A DNA stretch of 64,000 nt from Saxidomus purpurata (taxonomy: Eukaryota > Mollusca > Bivalvia > Venerida > Veneridae), in NCBI GenBank assembly GCA_022818135.1, contig JAFMSR010000009.1, positions 18,061,911 to 18,125,910 on the forward strand. Direction: 5' to 3'. Below are positions 63,760 through 64,000 of the stretch, piece after piece; position 1 is the stretch's first letter; each line of letters opens with the position of its first letter. The translations under genes were made by a program, and so were the position numbers. Below the pieces are notes generated by a model, which saw only the letters and a list, made by a program, of their open reading frames with translations, ran no database searches and was not told the DNA's origin.

Positions 63760-63965
63760 CCATTTTGACGCGTGGGTGAAAATTGAATCTGCCCAGGGTC
63801 ACTTGATTTTACATAGGCTTATATAGGAAAAAACTTTCGAAATTTTCTTCCCTGAAACCACAAGGCATAGAAATTAGAAATTTGGCATGTACCATTGTCT
63901 TGTGTACCATTATATACCAACATTGTTCAAATCATGACCCAAGATCCAAATCGACCAGCCCGGTT
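63760..63965. repeat. single copy of the 22.5-kb tandem repeat family
   Basis: TTTTACATAGGCTTATATAGG, AACCACAAGGCATAGAAATT and TTTGGCATGTACCATTGT match the units at 22500-23180. Confidence 0.65.
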
Positions 63966-64000
63966 ACTCAGATCTCTCTAGGAAATATTTTAAATAGCTT

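Overview
This window looks like nuclear DNA of a marine bivalve mollusc. It is AT-rich, intron-rich and crowded with tandem and dispersed repeats, and it holds a mantle-type shell-matrix gene. The repeat families recall venerid-type clams, but that placement is memory-based inference, not something tested here.

The main content is one large minus-strand gene, 51118 down to about 23454. I rebuilt it by joining splice-flanked open segments whose phases agree at all 34 introns within the coding region. The 35 coding exons give about 2,205 residues. In order: signal peptide; four von Willebrand factor A (VWA) domains, each followed by a short Pro/Thr-rich linker exon; three cysteine-rich chitin-binding-type (CBM14/peritrophin-like) modules; the first part of a laminin-G-like (LamG) fold; about 950 residues rich in Gly, Ser and Trp-x-Trp motifs; a basic proprotein-convertase stretch; and the second part of the LamG fold. 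This is the layout of the Pif/BMSP (blue mussel shell protein) family of secreted, chitin- and mineral-associated nacre and shell framework proteins. The introns carry several tandem arrays and dispersed repeats.

The left edge (1-906) holds the last two exons of a plus-strand gene for a single-pass membrane protein with an EGF-like cysteine motif. From 1.3 to 18.9 kb there is no recognisable intact gene. The region holds a cluster of GAGATATCTC palindromes, a 24-bp minisatellite (3.7-5.1 kb), an array of exon-like repeats (10.2-12.7 kb and 18.3-18.9 kb), and between those two blocks a roughly 110-bp satellite with a 1.27-kb higher-order duplication.

The right part (51.1-64 kb) lies upstream of the shell gene. 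It holds many tRNA-derived SINE-like fragments, a short TA-flanked terminal-inverted-repeat element at 60.4 kb and other repeats, and no gene I could support. The promoter and a likely noncoding first exon of the shell gene should lie here but were not located.
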